This document shows positions 1 through 8,034 of a DNA stretch of 44,425 nucleotides, in pieces. Below the pieces are notes generated by a model that made no database searches, was not told the origin of the DNA, and saw only the letters and a list, made by a program, of their open reading frames with translations. Numbering within the stretch: the stretch's first letter is position 1; every line of letters begins with the position of its first letter. Origin of the DNA: Myxococcaceae bacterium. Its GTDB lineage: Bacteria > Myxococcota > Myxococcia > Myxococcales > Myxococcaceae. Made by a program: the position numbers and the translations under genes. Location: assembly GCA_019686135.1 (NCBI GenBank), contig JADGHL010000032.1:1-44425 (forward strand). The letters are read 5' to 3'.

Positions 1-271
1 GGGGCCCCGCCCCGCCCCGGGGCGGGGGGGGGCGGGCGCGGGGCGCGCCGGGGCGTCCACCGGAAGAGGGGCGTTTGGGCGGGGGCCGAGTGCCGGACGG
101 ACGCCGGGGTGCGGCGCCCGCGGCGGGGACCTTGCCGGACGGGCGGGGACGGCGCGGAGGCGGCGCCGGTTCCGACGGGGCGTCGAGGAAGGACGTATCG
201 AGGATGTGGTCGCACCGTGGGCAGATCGCCGTCCCGTCCGCGACCTGGGTGCTGCACTGCGGGCAGTTCAC
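1..271 (-). CDS. zinc-ribbon protein, N-terminal part (runs off left edge)
   Basis: A minus-strand frame opens with GTG at 271 and stays open to the window edge (about 90 codons seen). It starts MNCPQCSTQVADGTAICPRC, two CxxC knuckles (C3/C6 and C17/C20) that form a typical zinc ribbon, followed by DHILDTSFLD and then a Pro/Arg/Gly-rich linker. An AAGGAG Shine-Dalgarno lies 4 bases before the GTG. The zinc ribbon at the extreme N-terminus followed by a disordered linker is common in myxobacterial regulatory or scaffold proteins whose functional domain lies further on; that part is outside the window, so no function is assigned. The gene is divergent from the HEAT/cyclophilin gene. The first 60 bases of the window are almost pure G and C and encode the Pro/Gly-rich linker. 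Confidence 0.75.
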   Translation of the reverse strand, partial: MNCPQCSTQVADGTAICPRCDHILDTSFLDAPSEPAPPPRRPRPSGKVPAAGAAPRRPSGTRPPPKRPSSGGRPGAPRARPPPPRGGAGP

Positions 272-307
272 GAGTCTCCTTCACGCGCCTCGCAGGACGC
301 TCGGCGC

Positions 308-313
308 ATTGTA
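308..313 (-). promoter_or_regulatory. possible -10 box for the zinc-ribbon gene
   Basis: On the minus strand the hexamer reads TACAAT (5 of 6 matches to TATAAT) and would give a leader of about 30 bases before the GTG at 271. I see no good -35 hexamer at 16-18 bases, so this is a weak call. Confidence 0.25.
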
Positions 314-361
314 GCGTCAGGCTCTGGAATCGAGCGGTCTTTTGACCTAAACGCGCGCGCC

Positions 362-2464
362 ATGTCTCTGGCTCGTCGCGTCCTCTGGTCCGTCTGCCTC
401 GTCGTTCTGGCAATCCCGTTCGCCGCCTGCCAGCCGAAGCGCAAGCCGGTGCCCACCGCTGCGCAGCAGAAGGCCGAGACCGCGCCGCCGAGCGAGCTGC
501 AGCAGATCCAGGCGCTGGAGGATCGCCGCGCGCTGTCCAACGGGTTGATCGTACAGTGGTCGCGCTCGCATCCCGATCCGCTGATCCGTGCCCGCGCGCT
601 TCTGGCGCTCGCGCGCGTCCAGAAGCCCTCCACCGCGCAGGCGATCGCCGAGGCGCTCTCGGATCCCGCGCCGCTGCCGCGCTACGAGGCCGCCTTCGCC
701 GCTGGCGAGATGGGAACCTGGGTCCCGGTGCCCGAGGCCACGCGAAAGATGCTGGTGCAGTCGCTGCTCGCCGCCGAGGCGAACGAGGCCGAGCTGCCGG
801 TGAAACTGACCCAGCTCGAGGCGCTCGGGAAGCTCGGCACGCCGGCTGCGGTGGAACGGCTCGCGGATCGGCTGCTGGGGACCGAACCGCAGGTGGCCGC
901 GCGCGCGGCGCTCTCTCTGGGCGTGGCGGCGAAGGCGGGCGCGCAGCTCCCCGGCCGGGTCATCACCGGCACCGCCCCCATGCTCAAGCCCGAGGCCTCG
1001 CCGGGAGAGCGCTTCGGCGCCGCCTACGCGCTGGCGATGAGCAGGCTCCCCGCGGCGCGGCCCGCGCTGTTGCTGTGCGCGCGGGATCCCGAGGCCGAGG
1101 TCCGGCTGTTGTGCGCGCGGGGGCTCGGGGACATCGGCAGCGACACGGATGCGGTGACCCTCCGGCGGCTCCTGGACGATCCCGACTACCGCGTGGTGGT
1201 GGAGGCGACGCGCGCTCTGGCGAAGCTTGCGGGCAGGTGCCGGAGCGGTGCGTGCCCCGCGCTGGGCGCGCTGAGCGATCTGTCTTTCCGGATCGACCGC
1301 CTCGAGCGCGGGGACGTGGCCGGCGGTGCGCAACCGTTGCTGGCGCTCGCGCAGCAGGGCCTGCCGATGTCGGGGCGGCCGCTTCTGGCGTCGCTGCGCG
1401 GCAGGGTGATCGCCGGCGCGGGCAAGGTGCAGGGGCGGCTGAAGGCCGACTTCGCCAACATCGACTGCCGGCTGGCGGCGACGATGGACAAGCAGCAGGG
1501 AAAGCTCGAGGACGTGCTCCTGTGCGGCGGCGGCCTCATCCCGGAAGCGCGGCGGCTGATCCTCGGGCTCAACGAACTCGCCACTGCGCCGGCGAAGGAT
1601 CCCGAGCGCCGCGTCTTGGACGTCGCGCCGTACCTGCGCCACGGCGACAACGGCGTGAAGGCCGCGGCGTTGAACGTGCTGGGTGAGCTGAAGGCGAAGA
1701 GCGCCGCGGATCGGATCCGCCCGCTGATCGACTCCAGCGATCTCATCCTCGCCACGGCCGCCGCTTCGGCCGCGGGCAAGATCGGCGACACCCAGGCGAT
1801 CCCGCAGATCCGCGCGCTGGTGATGAAGACCGCGAAGCTCCCCGAGCTGGCCGGGCCGATCGCGGAGGCATTGGCGAACCTGAACGCGAAGGACGCCGAG
1901 GTCGAGCTTCGGGCGATGCTGCAGAGCCCCTACACGAACCAGCGCCTCGCCGCCGCGCAGGCGCTGACGAAGCTCACCGGGACCAAAGTGGAGGTGCCTG
2001 AAGTGGAGGCGGGGGAGGGGCCGTTCAAGGTGCCGTACGTGCCGAAGAACGCGAAGCTGGTGATCAAGACCGAGAAGGGCGAGATCGAGGTGAAGCTCTA
2101 CGAGGACGCGCCGATGACCGCGGGCAACATCTATCGGCTCGCGCAGCGCGGCTTCTTCCGCAACCTCACCTTCCACCGGGTGGTGCCCGACTTCGTGGTG
2201 CAGGGAGGCGATCCGCGCGGCGACGGAGAGGGCGGCCCGGGCTACACCATCCGCGACGAGATCAACCACCACCCGTACGCCGCGGGCGTGGTGGGCATGG
2301 CGCTGAGCGGGCCGGACACTGGCGGCAGCCAGTTCTTCATCACCACCAGCCCCCAGCCGCACCTCGACGGCCGCTACACCGCGTTCGGGGAGGTGGTGGC
2401 GGGACGGGAAATCGTCCACCAGCTGCTCGAAGGCGACAAGATCCTGGACGTGAGAGCGCAGTAA
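362..2464 (+). CDS. HEAT-repeat / cyclophilin-type peptidyl-prolyl isomerase lipoprotein
   Basis: A 700-residue predicted lipoprotein. The ATG at 362 is chosen because it places a signal peptide at the N-terminus (MSLARRVLWSVCLVVLA, then IPFAAC with C23 as the lipidation site; Phe at -3 is not ideal). Residues of about 50-580 are helical HEAT/PBS-lyase-like repeats (recurring ARALLALARV, AARAALSLGVA, VVVEATRALAKLAG). The last 150 residues are a cyclophilin domain with FHRVVPDFVVQGGDPRGDG, GMALSGPDTGGSQFFIT and LDGRYTAFGEVV; the Arg of FHR and the QFFIT core needed for proline isomerisation are present. It probably acts as an envelope folding chaperone, with HEAT repeats as a client- or partner-binding surface. 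The fusion is inferred from one uninterrupted frame. The cyclophilin assignment is firm; the client is unknown. Confidence 0.93.
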   Translation: MSLARRVLWSVCLVVLAIPFAACQPKRKPVPTAAQQKAETAPPSELQQIQALEDRRALSNGLIVQWSRSHPDPLIRARALLALARVQKPSTAQAIAEALSDPAPLPRYEAAFAAGEMGTWVPVPEATRKMLVQSLLAAEANEAELPVKLTQLEALGKLGTPAAVERLADRLLGTEPQVAARAALSLGVAAKAGAQLPGRVITGTAPMLKPEASPGERFGAAYALAMSRLPAARPALLLCARDPEAEVRLLCARGLGDIGSDTDAVTLRRLLDDPDYRVVVEATRALAKLAGRCRSGACPALGALSDLSFRIDRLERGDVAGGAQPLLALAQQGLPMSGRPLLASLRGRVIAGAGKVQGRLKADFANIDCRLAATMDKQQGKLEDVLLCGGGLIPEARRLILGLNELATAPAKDPERRVLDVAPYLRHGDNGVKAAALNVLGELKAKSAADRIRPLIDSSDLILATAAASAAGKIGDTQAIPQIRALVMKTAKLPELAGPIAEALANLNAKDAEVELRAMLQSPYTNQRLAAAQALTKLTGTKVEVPEVEAGEGPFKVPYVPKNAKLVIKTEKGEIEVKLYEDAPMTAGNIYRLAQRGFFRNLTFHRVVPDFVVQGGDPRGDGEGGPGYTIRDEINHHPYAAGVVGMALSGPDTGGSQFFITTSPQPHLDGRYTAFGEVVAGREIVHQLLEGDKILDVRAQ

Positions 2465-2465
2465 G

Positions 2466-2484
2466 CGCGTCCGGACCGGGCGCG
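2466..2484. terminator. hairpin between convergent genes
   Basis: CGCGTCCG-GAC-CGGGCGCG makes an 8-bp stem with one G-U pair and a 3-base loop. It starts two bases after the TAA of the HEAT/cyclophilin gene and is followed by TT only. The HD-GYP gene ends at 2529 on the other strand, so it could serve either direction. The lack of a U-tract makes it a weak intrinsic terminator. Confidence 0.4.
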
Positions 2485-2528
2485 TTGCGCTCGGCACATA
2501 CGAACGACTCACCAGCCACCACGAACGA

Positions 2529-3656
2529 TTACTGGGCGTTGGCCGCGACTTTGTCCGCGTGTTGCCGCCTGGCGGGCGCGGTGATCGGGCTGCCGAAGCG
2601 TTCGATCTCGGCGCGCTCCATGTCTTCGACCTGGCGCTTGATGCGTTCCCACTCGCTGTCGGGGATCGCGAGGTAGGCCTCGACGATGCGCGGATCGAAC
2701 TGCGTGCCGGCGCAGCGGCGGATCTCCTCCTTCGCGACCGCCAGCGGCTGGCCCTTGCGGTAGGGGCGATCGGAACAGATCGCATCCATCGTGTCCGCCA
2801 CGCTGAAGATCCGCGCGCCGATCACGATGTCCTCGCCCGCAAGCCCCTGCGGGTAGCCCTTGCCGTCCCAGCGCTCCTGGTGCTGGTAGACGATGAGCGA
2901 CGCCTCGTGCAGGTACGGCATCTTGGAGAGCATCCGGTAGCCGAACTCCGGGTGCATCCGCATCTCCACCCACTCTTCGGGGGTGAGCTTGCCCGGCTTG
3001 AGCAGGATCGAATCGCGCACGCCGATCTTGCCGATGTCGTGCAACAGCGCGCCCTGTTCGATCACATCCAGCCGCGGGCCGGTGATCCCCACCTCCTCGG
3101 CGATTCGCCGCGAGTAGAGCGACACGCGCCGGGAGTGCCACTGCGTCTCGGTGTCCCGGTAGTCGAGCGCGGAGATCATCCCGTCGAGCAGCCCGTTCGT
3201 CCGCTCCACGACCAGGCTCTCGAGGTTGCGGTTGAGCTCGGTGAGCACCGCGTTCTTCTCCGCCAGCTCCTTCTGCAGCCGCCGGTTCTCGTTCACCAGG
3301 TGGTAGTGCATCACCGCCTGCTTCACGCACGCCGACAGCTCGGCGAGGGTCCACGGCTTGCCCAGCAGCCGGTAGATCTCTCCGCGGTTCACCGCATCGG
3401 AGGCGACCTTGAAGTCCGCCGCTGCGGTGAGGAGGATCCGCACGGCGTTGGGGTTGGCGGCCCGAAGCACCCCCAACAGCTCGATGCCGTTCATCTGCGG
3501 CATCATGAAGTCGGTGATCACCACGACGAAGTCGCGCTCCGCGGAGGCCGCCACCGGATCGGTGTGCGCCACCACGTCGTAGCCCTCGGCCTTGAGGATG
3601 CGCGTCAGCGCCTGGAGGATCAGCGGGTCGTCGTCGACCAGCAGGATTCGATCCAT
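2529..3656 (-). CDS. response regulator with HD-GYP phosphodiesterase domain
   Basis: A 375-residue two-domain regulator. Residues 1-120 are a CheY-like receiver (acidic pocket D8-D10, phosphoacceptor D49, K100 of the LLGKPW motif). A coiled-coil linker of about 125-155 joins it to an HD-GYP domain with LLHDIGKIG (H206, D207) and ERWDGKGYP (G267-Y268-P269). HD-GYP proteins of this layout (RpfG family) hydrolyse cyclic di-GMP; control by phosphorylation is inferred. The motif before DGKGYP reads HQE instead of the more common HHE (Q260), which removes one potential metal ligand. The start was chosen so that the receiver begins at MDRILLVDDD; no strong ribosome site precedes it. No sensor kinase gene is adjacent. 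It may set the cyclic di-GMP level read by the MshEN proteins at 17850 and 18637, but nothing in the sequence proves this. Confidence 0.92.
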   Translation of the reverse strand: MDRILLVDDDPLILQALTRILKAEGYDVVAHTDPVAASAERDFVVVITDFMMPQMNGIELLGVLRAANPNAVRILLTAAADFKVASDAVNRGEIYRLLGKPWTLAELSACVKQAVMHYHLVNENRRLQKELAEKNAVLTELNRNLESLVVERTNGLLDGMISALDYRDTETQWHSRRVSLYSRRIAEEVGITGPRLDVIEQGALLHDIGKIGVRDSILLKPGKLTPEEWVEMRMHPEFGYRMLSKMPYLHEASLIVYQHQERWDGKGYPQGLAGEDIVIGARIFSVADTMDAICSDRPYRKGQPLAVAKEEIRRCAGTQFDPRIVEAYLAIPDSEWERIKRQVEDMERAEIERFGSPITAPARRQHADKVAANAQ

Positions 3657-3745
3657 GAGGCGGGGGAGATTCGCACATCGCCCGCACAAAGCGAAATGGT
3701 GAACACCGGCCTCCCCGAATACCCCGCGCGTATCTGACTGACGGA

Positions 3746-3775
3746 ATTTTCCCCAATCATCACAGAGAGTTGCAA
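3746..3775 (-). promoter_or_regulatory. possible promoter of the HD-GYP regulator
   Basis: On the minus strand TTGCAA (3770-3775) is followed after 18 bases by GAAAAT (3746-3751), each 4 of 6 to consensus, in the only relatively A/T-rich part of the divergent intergenic region. Weak. Confidence 0.3.
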
Positions 3776-3795
3776 CGCAGCACCCCAGGAGAGGC

Positions 3796-3824
3796 TTGCC
3801 TGCCCAGAGGGTGTCGTCTATTGT
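3796..3824 (+). promoter_or_regulatory. possible sigma-70-type promoter for the 3891-7954 operon
   Basis: TTGCCT at 3796-3801, 17-base spacer, TATTGT at 3819-3824 (each 4 of 6). It predicts transcription from about 3831, a leader of about 60 bases. The 234-bp gap 3657-3890 between the divergent genes holds no other feature I can support. Confidence 0.35.
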
Positions 3825-3890
3825 CCGCCCGATTTGCCCGGCCGGGTCCGGCTTGAGACCCAAGGCCCCGATTTCACGGAGAAATTGCGG

Positions 3891-4895
3891 ATGGGAAACA
3901 CCCCTGGAGGGCCCGTCCCGGTGGTCGTCATGGGCCTGGGTTTCATCGGGCAGGAGGTCGCCCGCGCGGCGCTCGCGTCGCCCGAGGTCGACCTGATTGG
4001 CGCCGTGGATCCCCACCCGCAGCTCGTGGATCGGAAGCTCGCGGATCTGATCGGCGTGACCGCGGCGGGCAGGCTCCGGGTCGCGAAGGATCTGCCCGGC
4101 GCGCTGGGCCGAACCCGGGGCGCGGTGCTGCTGCACGCCACCGGTTCGCGCCTCCCGCTGGTATCCGATCAACTGCTCGAGGCGATCCGGCTCGGCTGCC
4201 ACATCGTGAGCTCCTGCGAGGAGCTGGCGTTCCCGCACCTCAAGCACGACGAGCTCGCGCGCAAGCTGGAGCGGGCCGCGGAGAAGAACGGGGTGACGGT
4301 GCTGGGCACCGGAGTGAATCCCGGGTTCGTGCTCGACCGTCTGGTGGCCACGCTCGCGCAGGCGTGCGGTCCGGTGCGCCACGTCCGCGCCGAACGCGTG
4401 GTGGACGCGCGCAAGCGCCGCGAGGCGCTTCAGCGGAAGATCGGCGCCGGGCTCACCGAGGCGGAGTTCGACGACCTGGTGGAAAAGGACCAGCTCGGGC
4501 ACGTCGGGCTCCTCGAGTCCTGCGCGCTGGCCGCCCTGGGCTGCGGGATCGACTGCGACGACTTCGAAGAGGAGATCACCGCGGTCATCGCTGAGGAGGA
4601 GATCCGCGGCGGCGCCTTCGTGGTGAAGCCGGGGAAGGTGGCGGGGATCCACCAGATGGCGGTCGGCCTGGAGGACGGGCAGGAACGGATCCGGCTGGAT
4701 CTGACGATCGCCATGGGGGCGGAGGCGCCGGGCGATCGGATCGTGGTGGACGCGGACCCCCGCATCGAGATGGAGATCAAAGGTGGCGTGGACGGGGACC
4801 GCGCCACCGCCAACCTGTTGGTGAACGCGGCACCCAGAGTCGCCGCAGCCGAGCCGGGACTGCTCACCGTCCTCGAGCTCCCGGCGGGCCGCTAG
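3891..4895 (+). CDS. DapB-like NAD(P)-binding dehydrogenase (2,4-diaminopentanoate dehydrogenase-like family)
   Basis: A 334-residue protein with an N-terminal Rossmann fold (VVVMGLGFIGQEVARAAL, the GxGxxG dinucleotide site) and the layout of the dihydrodipicolinate reductase N-terminal superfamily: VDLIGAVDPHPQLVDRKL after strand 2, LLHATGSRL, then HIVSSCEELAFP and VTVLGTGVNPGFVLDRL. The C-terminal half lacks the HHR(H)K catalytic motif of true DapB, so it is more like the 2,4-diaminopentanoate dehydrogenase branch, which acts on amine or keto-acid substrates; the substrate here is unknown. The ATG at 3891 is preferred over one at 3834 because it sits just before the Rossmann strand and has GGAG 9 bases upstream. 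It leads a likely operon with two MaoC genes (26-base gap) and an ABC-F gene. Confidence 0.8.
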   Translation: MGNTPGGPVPVVVMGLGFIGQEVARAALASPEVDLIGAVDPHPQLVDRKLADLIGVTAAGRLRVAKDLPGALGRTRGAVLLHATGSRLPLVSDQLLEAIRLGCHIVSSCEELAFPHLKHDELARKLERAAEKNGVTVLGTGVNPGFVLDRLVATLAQACGPVRHVRAERVVDARKRREALQRKIGAGLTEAEFDDLVEKDQLGHVGLLESCALAALGCGIDCDDFEEEITAVIAEEEIRGGAFVVKPGKVAGIHQMAVGLEDGQERIRLDLTIAMGAEAPGDRIVVDADPRIEMEIKGGVDGDRATANLLVNAAPRVAAAEPGLLTVLELPAGR

Positions 4896-4921
4896 GGCCC
4901 GCGCGAAAGAGGGGAAGCGTG

Positions 4922-5374
4922 ATGCTGGACAGGAACGCGATTGGCCGGTCGAGCCCGCCCACCTTGAACGAGGTGGAGAAGGGGGCGATCCGCCGCTTTG
5001 CCGAGGCGATCGGTGACTACAATCCGATCTACTACGACGAGGAGTACGCGCGGGCGTCGGGGTATCCGACGATCGTGGCGCCGCCCACGTTCCCCGCGTC
5101 GTTCCACTCCGCCGCGGATCTCCGCGAGCTGCTCGGGGTGGGGATCAAGAGCCTGCTCCATGCCGAGCAGACCTTTGAATACGAGCGGCCAATCTTCGCC
5201 GGCGACCGGATCTTCGTCGCCACCCGCGTCGCCGACGTCCTGGAGCGGTCGGGGCCCGCGGGCGGCAAGATGGATGTGGCGGTGATCGAAGACGAGGGGC
5301 GCGACGAGGAAGGCACCGTGGTCTTCCGTGCCCGGCGGACCCTGGTGATCCGCGCGCAGAAAGAAGGAGCGTAA
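4922..5374 (+). CDS. MaoC-like hot-dog protein, probable non-catalytic hydratase subunit (HadA-like)
   Basis: A 150-residue single hot-dog domain of the MaoC/FAS1-dehydratase N-terminal type (FAEAIGDYNPIYYDEEYA, then GYPTIVAPPTFPAS). In the hydratase-2 motif GDxNPxH the Asp and Asn are present (D32, N34) but the catalytic His is Tyr (Y37). This is the pattern of partner subunits such as mycobacterial HadA or HadC, which pair with a catalytic HadB. The next gene starts at the base after this stop and keeps the His, so the two probably form a heterodimeric (3R)-hydroxyacyl dehydratase; pairing is inference. A GTG lies directly before the ATG; the ATG is chosen because the GAGGGG ribosome site sits 7 bases upstream of it. 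Confidence 0.87.
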   Translation: MLDRNAIGRSSPPTLNEVEKGAIRRFAEAIGDYNPIYYDEEYARASGYPTIVAPPTFPASFHSAADLRELLGVGIKSLLHAEQTFEYERPIFAGDRIFVATRVADVLERSGPAGGKMDVAVIEDEGRDEEGTVVFRARRTLVIRAQKEGA

Positions 5375-6010
5375 ATGCCCGCGCGAAAGTTGTACTTCGA
5401 GACGGTGCGGGTGGGTGACGAGCTGCCCGCGCTCGCGAAGAGCCCGGTGGACCGGGTGCAGCTCGCCCGCTACGCCGGCGCCTCCGGCGACTTCAACCCG
5501 GTCCACGTCGACGAGCTATACGCCCGGAGCATCGGCATGCCCTCGGTCTACGCGCCGGGGATGCTGGTGATGGGCTTTCTGGGCCAGCTCGTCTCCGACT
5601 GGGCCCGCGGCGCGCAGCTGCGCAAGTACACGGTGAAGTTCGTCAAGATCGTCTGGCCGGGCGACACCGTGGTCTGTAAGGGCCGCGTCACCGACCGCTG
5701 GGGCGAGAACGGTCGCTACTTCGCCGAGATCGACCTGTGGGCGGAGAACCAGAAGGGCGAGCTGGTGATGAAGGGCTCGGCCACCATCCAGATGTTCTAC
5801 TCGCTGGAGGACGAGACCCGGCAGCGCTCCGGCCAGCCGCCGATCATGGTGGACGTCCCGCGCGAGAGCCTGCTCACTGCCGTCCCCGAACCGGCGCCGG
5901 CGCCGCAGACGGTCGCCGCAGCGGCGGACAAGAAGCCTGCGCCCGCGCGGCCGGCCACCCCGGCGGCGAAGAAGCCCTCTGCGAAGGCCGCGGGCACGAA
6001 GAAGAAGTAG
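5375..6010 (+). CDS. MaoC-like (R)-specific enoyl hydratase, catalytic subunit (HadB-like) with basic Ala/Pro/Lys tail
   Basis: A 211-residue protein. Residues 1-150 are a hot-dog domain with the full hydratase-2 motif YAGASGDFNPVHVD (catalytic D39 and H44), so it should hydrate enoyl thioesters or dehydrate 3-hydroxyacyl thioesters. The start ATG abuts the upstream TAA and has AAGGAG as ribosome site inside the preceding gene, indicating translational coupling to the subunit lacking the His. Residues of about 165-211 are low-complexity Ala/Pro/Lys (ends AAGTKKK), unusual for the family and likely disordered; it could bind membrane, nucleic acid or an acidic partner. Whether it serves fatty acid synthesis, degradation or secondary metabolism is not visible. 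Confidence 0.9.
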   Translation: MPARKLYFETVRVGDELPALAKSPVDRVQLARYAGASGDFNPVHVDELYARSIGMPSVYAPGMLVMGFLGQLVSDWARGAQLRKYTVKFVKIVWPGDTVVCKGRVTDRWGENGRYFAEIDLWAENQKGELVMKGSATIQMFYSLEDETRQRSGQPPIMVDVPRESLLTAVPEPAPAPQTVAAAADKKPAPARPATPAAKKPSAKAAGTKKK

Positions 6011-6022
6011 CCCGGCCCGCTC

Positions 6023-7954
6023 GTGACGCTCCTCCGCGCCGCCGACGTCCGCCTCTCCTTCGGCAGCCGTACTCTGTTCGACGGTCTCACCTTCGTGATC
6101 GAAGAGGGTGAGCGGGTGGGGCTGGTCGGCGTCAACGGCTCCGGCAAGTCGACCCTGATGAAGGTCCTCGCCGGGGTGGCGCAGCCGGACTCGGGCGAGC
6201 GGCAGCTGCGCCGCGGCGCCACGGTGACGTACCTGCCGCAGGAGCCGCAGTTTCCTCCCGGCGCCACCGTCGCCTCGGAGCTCACCGTCGCCCACGCGGA
6301 GCTCAAGGCCGCGCTCGATGAGCACGCCGCGCTCTCCGAACGGCTGCAGCACGCAGCGCCGGAGGAACACGAGAAGCTGCTCGGCGAACTGCAGCGGCTC
6401 GCGGATCGGATCGAACGGCTCGGCGGCTGGGACACCGCGCACAAGGCGCGCAAGCTTCTGGACCGGCTGGGCGTGAAGGACTGGGACCGCCCGGTGCAGG
6501 AGCTGTCCGGAGGCGGCCGCAAGCGCGTGGCGATTGCGCGCGCACTGTTGTCGAAGCCGGACCTGCTGCTTCTGGATGAGCCCACCAACCACCTGGACGC
6601 GGACACGGTGGAGTGGCTCGAGGAGGAGCTGGACCAGCTCCCAAGCGCGCTCCTTCTGGTCACCCACGACCGTTACTTCCTCGACGACCTGGTGGACCGG
6701 ATCGTGGAGATCGGTCCGGGCGGCGTGCTCACCTCCTATCCCGGCAACTACGAGGCCTACCTCGAACAGAAGCTGGTCGCGCTGGAGGAGGCGAAGGCGA
6801 AGGAGCACAAGCGCCAGCGGTGGATCGCCCAGGAGGTGGCGTGGCTGCGAAAGGGCGTGGAGGCCCGGCGCACCAAATCGAAGGCGCGGATCGAACGGGC
6901 GCGCCGGCTGCTGAAGGAGCACGGCTTTCAACCGCCGAAGGTGGCCGCGCTGCAGACGGTGGCGGCGCCCAGGCTGGGCACCACGGTGGTGGAGGCGGAG
7001 CACGTCTCGAAGCGCTTCGGCGACCGCAAGGTGCTCGACGATGTGAGCGTCATCATCCAGGGTGGCGATCGGATCGGCATCGTCGGGCCCAACGGCGTGG
7101 GGAAGACCACCTTCCTCCGGGTGATGCTGGGAGAGCTGCCGGCGGACGCAGGCACGGTGACGCTCGGAAAGAGCGTGAAGGTCGCCTACTACGATCAGCA
7201 GCGCGCTCAGCTGGATCCGGAGAAGACCGTCTACGAGTCCGCCTGGCACGACGACTGGGTGACGCTGGGCGACCGCAAGATCCTTCTGCGCGATTACCTG
7301 GACGACCTGCTGTTCCCGGTGCCGATGCAGAAGATGCAGGTCAAGTCGCTCTCCGGCGGCGAACGCAACCGGCTCCTCCTCGCGCGCGTGTTCCTCCAGG
7401 GCGCCAACGTGCTCGTGCTGGACGAACCGACGAACGACCTCGACATCGTCACGCTCAACGTGCTCGAGCAGCTGCTCGCGTCGTTCCGGGGAACCGTGCT
7501 GCTGGTCACCCACGACCGCTACTTCCTCGACAAGGTCGCCACGTCGATCCTCGCCTTCGAAGGCGACGGCAAGGTGGTCCGGTACGAGGGCAATTTCTCC
7601 ATGTACCGGCGCCTCAAGGCACAGGCACAGGCACAGGCCTGGTCCGCCACCCCGCCCGAACGCCGCCGAGAGCCGCCCGCAGTGCGGGACGCCTCCGTGC
7701 CCGTCGCCCCCGCTCCGAAGAAGCCCAGCCGCCTCTCGTACAGGGATCAGCGCGAGCTCGACGGCATGGAGCAGGCCATCGAAGCCGCGGAGGCCCGCAA
7801 GGCGAAGCTCGAGGCCACGCTCAACGACTCGGCCACGTACGCGGATCCGTCGGTAGATGTCGCCCGGCTGTCCGCCGAACTGGAAAAGGCCACGCGCGAG
7901 GTCGACCGCCTCTACGCCCGCTGGCAGGAGCTGCAGACGCTCGCCGGCTTGTGA
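6023..7954 (+). CDS. uup: ABC-F family ATPase, Uup-like
   Basis: A 643-residue soluble protein with two ABC domains and no membrane segments. Domain 1 has Walker A GVNGSGKST (36-44), signature LSGGGRKRV and Walker B LLLLDEPTNHLD; domain 2 has GPNGVGKTT, LSGGERNRL and VLVLDEPTNDLD. The first signature reads LSGGG instead of LSGGE. The inter-domain linker is basic and helical (KSKARIERARRLLKE). The C-terminal 75 residues form the coiled-coil domain (RLSYRDQRELDGMEQAIEAA) that typifies Uup, which acts on ribosomes and branched DNA intermediates; the symbol is by family resemblance. The start is GTG 12 bases after the MaoC gene. A short Gln-Ala repeat at about 7620-7638 precedes the linker to the coiled coil. 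Confidence 0.9.
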   Translation: MTLLRAADVRLSFGSRTLFDGLTFVIEEGERVGLVGVNGSGKSTLMKVLAGVAQPDSGERQLRRGATVTYLPQEPQFPPGATVASELTVAHAELKAALDEHAALSERLQHAAPEEHEKLLGELQRLADRIERLGGWDTAHKARKLLDRLGVKDWDRPVQELSGGGRKRVAIARALLSKPDLLLLDEPTNHLDADTVEWLEEELDQLPSALLLVTHDRYFLDDLVDRIVEIGPGGVLTSYPGNYEAYLEQKLVALEEAKAKEHKRQRWIAQEVAWLRKGVEARRTKSKARIERARRLLKEHGFQPPKVAALQTVAAPRLGTTVVEAEHVSKRFGDRKVLDDVSVIIQGGDRIGIVGPNGVGKTTFLRVMLGELPADAGTVTLGKSVKVAYYDQQRAQLDPEKTVYESAWHDDWVTLGDRKILLRDYLDDLLFPVPMQKMQVKSLSGGERNRLLLARVFLQGANVLVLDEPTNDLDIVTLNVLEQLLASFRGTVLLVTHDRYFLDKVATSILAFEGDGKVVRYEGNFSMYRRLKAQAQAQAWSATPPERRREPPAVRDASVPVAPAPKKPSRLSYRDQRELDGMEQAIEAAEARKAKLEATLNDSATYADPSVDVARLSAELEKATREVDRLYARWQELQTLAGL

Positions 7955-8034
7955 CCGAGCGCGTCAAAACCGCGTTTCTGAAGCCGTGACGGCACGTTCG
8001 GCCCACTCCCGGGTCTCAACGCTATGCGTCAATT

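Noticed and set aside
342-347. TTGACC as a -35 box for the HEAT/cyclophilin gene
   Set aside because: It lies 15 bases before the ATG, leaving no room for a -10 element and leader.
2559-3737. 392-codon plus-strand frame opposite the HD-GYP gene
   Set aside because: A GC-rich antisense shadow; its translation has no family features while the minus strand encodes clear receiver and HD-GYP motifs.
7620-7640. Short CAGGCA repeat in the ABC-F gene
   Set aside because: Only three units, encoding a Gln-Ala linker within a normal coding frame; no sign of phase variation.
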